64,000 nt of DNA from Pseudomonas sp. MM223 (lineage in GTDB: Bacteria; Pseudomonadota; Gammaproteobacteria; Pseudomonadales; Pseudomonadaceae), in the NCBI GenBank assembly GCA_947090765.1, contig OX352322.1, forward strand, positions 1,879,501 to 1,943,500. The letters are read 5' to 3'. This document shows, piece by piece, positions 59,827-64,000 of this stretch (the first letter of the stretch is position 1; the number at the start of each line of letters is the position of its first letter). A program made the position numbers and the translations under genes. A model generated the notes under the pieces. It was not told the DNA's origin, ran no database searches, and was given only the letters and a program-made list of their open reading frames with translations.

Positions 59827-60197
59827 AAATAGATTCTTTGGATGGGTTGAAGAACAAAATTCAGGAGAGTGGGTTTTTTGAGGCTGTTGTATCTAGCGTA
59901 AATGATTGGGATGAAGCGTTAGATAGTCGTGATGATAATCACTTTGACTCTGCATGGTCAAGTGCGTTTGAAGATTTGAAAAACATTGATTACTTGTCGG
60001 CTGGCGATGAAAAAACCGTAACTGATCTCCGAGAGTATGTCTTTAAAAAAATATATAGTTTGACCGGAAATTCGGATGCTGCAGGCTATATTTCGGATGA
60101 TGTAGGTCTGATTGCTGATTCAATATCTAAGTCGGTTGATATTGACTGGGTGGAAAGTTTGCTCAATATTTATTGTGCGGGAAAGTTTCCTAGTTAA
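59823..60197 (+). CDS. Predicted immunity protein for the Rhs tip
   Basis: The 124-residue acidic protein (MKIDSLDGLKNKIQESGFFE, ending YCAGKFPS) starts inside the rhs stop codon (ATGA overlap). It has the low GC of the toxin tip, the standard position and character of a cognate immunity gene. No known immunity family is recognised. It contains no signal peptide or membrane segment, fitting a cytosolic toxin target. Confidence 0.75.
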   Translation: MKIDSLDGLKNKIQESGFFEAVVSSVNDWDEALDSRDDNHFDSAWSSAFEDLKNIDYLSAGDEKTVTDLREYVFKKIYSLTGNSDAAGYISDDVGLIADSISKSVDIDWVESLLNIYCAGKFPS

Positions 60198-60211
60198 GAA
60201 ATCATAAAATT

Positions 60212-60770
60212 ATGAGTGCAGAGAATCGGCTGTATTTTGAAAAAAAATCTGCTGAGGGAGCTTAAGATTGTTGCCTCTAAATTTGACGGCGCGGTGGCAT
60301 CGAAAAATAAATTAAAATTTAAGCACGATAAAAAGTATGTGGGTGAGCTTTTCTTTGATCACCTTGCGCGTGTTGATTCTTATGTGCTTGGAGGAATCGT
60401 GAATGGAGGTGAGATTTTTGATTGCATATCTAACTTCGCACCTCCTTATAATAGCAATCTGTTTAGCGATGCTTGTTTTTCATTTGTATCTTCGGGCGAA
60501 CAAAATAAATGGTTCAGTGGCGACTTTGGTGGCGCTATAAAAACACCAAATCCCGATTTCGCGGATGAAGTTTGCGCTCATGTTCAGCTTGTGCTGGAGG
60601 ATTTCTATGTTCCTAAGGTTTTAGCCTGCATCGTGCCTGCTGAGCGGACAGTAGGTGATGTTCTGTCCGCTTTGGATGAATGCTCTTATCCAGCCGTATT
60701 CATACATTGTGCTGCTCAGATTTATGGGGTGGCTGGAAGTTCTGCTAAAGTAAAAGAGGCGATGAGCTAA
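60212..60770 (+). CDS. Small AT-rich gene after the immunity gene, possible second immunity protein, frame interrupted at an A-run
   Basis: A protein of ~185 residues (KIVASKFDGAVASKN, YVGELFFDHLARVDSYVLGG, GSSAKVKEAMS at the end) is encoded with low GC. The natural start seems to be ATG 60212 (MSAENRLYFEK), but its frame stops after 17 codons. Removing one A from the run of eight at 60240-60247 joins it to the long frame as FEKNLLRELKIV. Otherwise translation would need GTG 60216 or TTG 60237. No family recognised; position suggests an immunity or tip-associated gene. Confidence 0.55.
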
Positions 60771-60990
60771 AAGAGAATAGTTAAGAATAAAGAGTACGAT
60801 GCTCCACTGCTTGCCGGACTTTTATAGTGTTTATTGGAATAATGGTCTGCTGGCGTGCGTTTAGTTACCAATAAGTACCACTGTTGATCTTTAAAATTTT
60901 TGCTGCGACATACGTTTTAGCCGCTACGGTAAGAAAACTTCGAGCAAGAAATCTCAGAGACCTCCATCTGCAAGGTCTGTGTTAACTCGA
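60771..60990. other. AT-rich non-coding spacer before displaced Rhs tip
   Basis: About 220 bases of low GC with no supported gene. It is probably debris between two generations of rhs tip cassettes. Confidence 0.5.
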
Positions 60991-61541
60991 AACGCTCACA
61001 CGCTGTTCGAGCGCGATCTTTTCGGCCGCTTGATCAGCAAGTTCAATCGCGACACCCAGCAGCAGTTCACCTATGACGATGGCAACCGGTTACCGAGCAG
61101 CGAGAGGCAACCCAGCACTGTCGGCAAGCAGCTTGGTATTACCGAAGAAAAGCTTGAGTACGCCTACGATCTGCTGGGCAGGCTGACCAAAGAAATCACC
61201 CCCGACGGCACGCTCGGCTACGAGTACGACCCACTCAGCAACCTGACCACACTGACTACAGCGTATGAAAAAAGGCGATGCTCCGATTGGTAGGGACGGA
61301 AAAGAAGTAAATCTTCATCATCTTACACAAGATGAGCCATGGGCCCATGGCTGAAGTTTTAAGTGGCTTCCACTCAAAGCATGACAGGGTGCTGCATATG
61401 TATTCTAATCAGTGGGATAAGAGCCGGGTCGGAAGTGATGGAGTGAGGCGGCTATATAGTAGTGCGCCAGCAAGTATGAATCGCGGCCCATTCAATGTCT
61501 GGAAGAAAACTTATTGGAAAGTCCGGGCTCTGGATTTCTGA
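60991..61541 (+). pseudogene. Displaced Rhs core fragment with LHH-type nuclease tip (frameshifted)
   Basis: Bases 60991-61256 repeat the rhs core at about 58027-58292 (HTLFERD, LGITEEKLEYAYDLLGRLTK, TPDGTLGYEYDPLSNLTTLT). At 61257 the sequence switches to an unrelated tip: GDAPIGRDGKEVNLHHLTQDE, then GPMAEVLSGFHSKHDRVLHM and NVWKKTYWKVRALDF. GKxVxLHHxTQ, then H..H and a terminal W..YW, is the signature of LHH nucleases of the HNH/EndoVII superfamily. The pieces are in three frames: one shift in the A-run at about 61267 and one extra base at about 61337 (DEP, then GPMAEV). It has no start or secretion domain, so it is an orphan tip, probably inactive as it stands. Confidence 0.8.
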
Positions 61542-61550
61542 GGATTTAAA

Positions 61551-62021
61551 ATGAATTATATAGGTGTCATTGAGTCTGAAATCAATGCGAGTGGCGAAGA
61601 TCCTGCTTTCGCTGGTGGTGCTACTGACACAATGGTGAGTGACTTTGAGAAGGCTCTTGGTGTGAGCTTTCCGCTGTCTTATAAGTTGTTCCTAAAGAAA
61701 TATGGAGCTTTATCTTTTGGTGGTGATGCATATTACGGTATCACCAAGAGCGGTGTTGAGGCTACATCTGTCCCTAGCGTGGCTTTCGCTACAAAAAGTG
61801 CTCGCGCCGACGGCGATGCAGATGAATTTATGGTCGTGGTAAAGGCATCTGGTTATGGTCCGATTTACTCTATTGATACATCGATTATCGGGGCGAGCGG
61901 GGAACCTGTAATCGTAGAGACAGAGCTTTCATTCAAACGTACCAAGGAAAAAATCGTGATTTATCAGAGCTTTAAAGAGTTCTTCGTTGATACGGTGAGG
62001 CAGGCCATTCGGGAGCTTTGA
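61551..62021 (+). CDS. SUKH/SMI1-KNR4 family immunity protein
   Basis: The 156-residue product has the SUKH-1 pattern: VSDFEKALGVSFPLSYKLFL, KKYGALSFGGDAYYGI, a central VVKASGYGPIYSIDT, and YQSFKEFFVDTVRQAI. SUKH proteins neutralise many nuclease toxins of polymorphic systems. It lies 9 bases after the LHH tip and has an intact frame with a GAGGAT ribosome site, so it probably still protects against LHH toxins of kin. Confidence 0.85.
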   Translation: MNYIGVIESEINASGEDPAFAGGATDTMVSDFEKALGVSFPLSYKLFLKKYGALSFGGDAYYGITKSGVEATSVPSVAFATKSARADGDADEFMVVVKASGYGPIYSIDTSIIGASGEPVIVETELSFKRTKEKIVIYQSFKEFFVDTVRQAIREL

Positions 62022-62128
62022 ATGATGCCGTGCAAGATCAGTTCTTAAGCCTTGGGCTGGGTAATTATTATATGACCTACAAAGTGGAGTATGGAGCTAT
62101 TTGTGTGGCGCTGGACCCGTGGGGCAAC

Positions 62129-63303
62129 CCGACGGCAAGGGCCAGACCACACGCTTGATGCGCACGGCCCGTGGCCTGCCGAGCAGCTGCCAGGATGCCA
62201 AGGGCCAGCGGGTGCGCTACGAGTACGACAAGGCCATCCGCCTGACCGCACTGGTCAACGAGAACAACGCCACCTACAGCTTTGCCTACGACGTGTCGGA
62301 CCGGCTGAGCGAAGAGGTGCGGGTGGATAACCTGACCCGGCGTTTCAGCTACAACGCTGGTGGCCATCTCACGCGCCTGGATGAGATTGGCTACGGCGAA
62401 AATGCCGAACGCCCGCAGCGCCACACGCAGTTCGAGCGCGACAGCATTGGCCGCTTGATCACCAAGCTCAATAGCGACACCCAGCAGCAATTTGCCTACG
62501 ACGAGCGCGACCGTTTACTGAGCATCGAACGGCACCCCAGCAGTATCGGCACGCAGCTCGGGATTACCGAAGAAAAGCTGGAGTACACCTACGATCTGCT
62601 GGGCCGGCTGACCCAAGAAATCACCCCCGACGGCACGCTCGGCTACGAGTACGACCCACTCAGCAACCTGACCACACTGACCCTGCCGGATGGCCGCCAG
62701 GTTAACCACCTGTATTACGGCAGCGGGCACCTGCACCAGCTGAACCTGGACGGCCAGGTAATCAGCGACATGGAGCGAGACGACCTGCATCGCGAGGTGT
62801 ATCGCACGCAGGGCAAGCTCACCAGTTGCTTTGGTTATGACGCGATGGGGCGTAAGGCGTGGCAGTTTGCGTCGACGTTGCCCGCTGACAAGCTTTCCCA
62901 GATACACAACACCGGCATCAATACGTCGCTGTTGGTGGAGCATGCGTATAACCCGATTCACCGCCGTTACCAGTACGACCCGGCAGGTGAACTGGTGCGC
63001 ACGCTCGACAAGCTGCGTGGCGAGATCAAGTACGAATACGAAGCCAACGGCCAGTTGCGCAGCCGCGATACCGGCTCACTGATCGGCAGCGAAGAGTTTC
63101 GCTACGACGCGGCGGCCAACCGCCTGGACTTCAATGCGCGGCAGTTTGACAAGGTCAAGGACAACCGGATCAGGCAGTGGCGTGACCAGGAGTATCGCTA
63201 TGACCCGTGGGGCAACCTGGTAGAGAAGCGCTCGGGGCACAGCAAGCTTCAGCACTTTACCTATGATTGCGAGAACCGGCTGGTGCGGGCGGAGACGCTG
63301 GTC
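62129..63303 (+). pseudogene. Third rhs core fragment (duplicate of 57740-58914)
   Basis: This 1175-base stretch is nearly identical, at a constant offset of 4389 bases, to the core of the full rhs gene. The main differences lie at about 62411-62570 (for example RPQRHTQFERDSIGRLITKL against RPERHTLFERDTLGRLVAKI). It has no start codon or N-terminal domain of its own. It breaks off after RLVRAETLV into unrelated sequence leading to the DUF2628 gene. It gives homologous DNA for recombination that could restore a displaced tip. Confidence 0.9.
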
Positions 63304-63388
63304 CCTCGAGTACGTGCTGACTTACCCTCAGGTCCGGCCAGGATCATGGCTAGTCGACAATCACGGACGATAATCACAGGAGTCACCC

Positions 63389-63820
63389 ATGGAAGGCACC
63401 CCACAAACCCAATCCACCCCAGGCACCCTCAAGCCAAAATGGCAGGAGCGCTTCGCCTTCTTCGATCAGTACGGCGCCCCCACCTCTGAGTATTATAAAG
63501 CCGCTTTCCGCGCCTTGCCCTTCGGCAAGAAGCTGCTGATCAACAACAATTTCATCGCCTTTTTCTTTGGCCCGATCTATTGGTTCGTGCTGGGACTGTG
63601 GAAGAAGAACCTGGTCATGCTGGCCATCATGATCGTCATCGGGGTACTCCTGAGCTACTACGAGGTCGCTACAGGTAGCGAAATCCCACGTCCTGTGGAT
63701 AACGGCATCAGCATGGCGTTTGCGTTTCTGTACAGTTCCCTGACTAACCGTGCTTACTACCTGAAGCAGACCAAAGGGCAGCAGGGTTGGAACCCGTTTG
63801 AGGGGCAGCGGTTCATTTGA
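63389..63820 (+). CDS. DUF2628 family membrane protein
   Basis: The 143-residue product (KWQERFAFFDQYGAPTSEYY, KAAFRALPFGKKLLINNNFI) has two to three membrane segments (FIAFFFGPIYWFVLGLWKK, LVMLAIMIVIGVLLSYY, ISMAFAFLYSSLTNRAYYLK), the DUF2628 layout. Function unknown. The ATG follows CACAGGAGTCACCC. It restores the conserved chromosomal backbone after the rhs locus. Confidence 0.88.
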   Translation: MEGTPQTQSTPGTLKPKWQERFAFFDQYGAPTSEYYKAAFRALPFGKKLLINNNFIAFFFGPIYWFVLGLWKKNLVMLAIMIVIGVLLSYYEVATGSEIPRPVDNGISMAFAFLYSSLTNRAYYLKQTKGQQGWNPFEGQRFI

Positions 63821-63919
63821 GCCGTCAGGGCGATCGTGGGAGAGCATCCAGTTCAAACGATGCTTACAGGTTGATGAAGCCCTGTTTCCGATCACGCTCT
63901 CTGTAGATACCGTCTTGAA

Positions 63920-64000
63920 CCTCACCCCGCAAGGCGGCTCCGGCGATTTCGGGGTGATGCGAAGATTCTGGGGGCGCTTAGCGCCCCTTTCGCGACACAA
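63920..64000. repeat. REP element at the window end (cut)
   Basis: CACCCCGCAAGGCGGCTCCG and GGGGGCGCTTAGCGCCCC with TTCGCGACACAA match the REP class seen at 7829 and 49718; the second arm lies beyond the window. Confidence 0.7.

Noticed and set aside
62018..62160. Short frame NDAVQDQFLSLGLGNYYMTY.. between the SUKH gene and the third rhs fragment
   Set aside because: Only ~45 codons, weak start, ends in the rhs fragment out of frame; could be a tip remnant but cannot be supported.

Overview
The window is a chromosomal segment of a Pseudomonas, most likely of the P. putida group. The evidence is the high-GC coding style, the gene order usg-fimV-truA-trpF-accD-folC-SPOR-cvpA-purF-metZ-SDR followed by tRNA genes, the later run fadH / PLP enzyme / cytochrome b561 / DUF1853 / nadK / phosphoesterase / rhomboid / DUF1315 / DUF2797 / pepN / ... 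/ sbcDC, and the many inverted pairs of REP elements of the P. putida type. Strain or species was not determined by any search.

Layout. 1-3848: a TonB-dependent receptor (5' end outside the window), a small secreted protein resembling Slam-dependent hemophilins, and a Slam-type outer-membrane translocator, together a probable heme or metal capture system. 3982-16956: housekeeping block (usg, fimV, truA, trpF, accD, folC, SPOR protein, cvpA, purF, metZ, SDR). 17110-17860: tRNA-Val and three identical tRNA-Asp genes with a good promoter and terminators. 17991-18827: lipoprotein. 18929-30065: an accessory catabolic island. A leftward operon encodes an AcnD-type aconitase, PrpF isomerase, Tat-exported lactonase-like protein, OprD-family porin and a leaderless substrate-binding-fold protein. 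Divergent from it are a CitMHS carrier, an MFS carrier and a GntR-type regulator. I infer uptake and breakdown of an aconitate- or citrate-like tricarboxylic acid, or its lactone. 30336-44167: AraC regulator, nitrilase-fold protein, fadH, PLP enzyme, cytochrome b561, DUF1853, nadK, phosphoesterase, rhomboid, two DUF proteins and pepN. 44440-49703: YCF48 protein plus RND/MMPL exporter, small DUF protein, second lactonase-like protein, small exported peptide. 49851-55319: leftward sbcD-sbcC-glutathione transferase operon. 55627-63303: a polymorphic-toxin locus with a full PAAR-Rhs protein carrying a His-rich nuclease-like tip, its immunity gene, another small gene, then a displaced LHH-nuclease tip (frameshifted) with a SUKH immunity gene, and a third piece of rhs core. 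63389-63820: DUF2628 membrane protein. The window ends in a REP element.

Ten single-base frameshifts break seven otherwise well-conserved genes plus a porin (fimV twice, fadH twice, oprD-like, lactonase, prpF, rhomboid, pepN, GST). Most lie in the same sequence context, GAGCTG gaining a C or GGGCCTG losing a C. I read them mainly as systematic consensus errors rather than true pseudogenes, and I annotate the corrected genes while flagging each break. Genuine decay is more believable only in the displaced Rhs tip.
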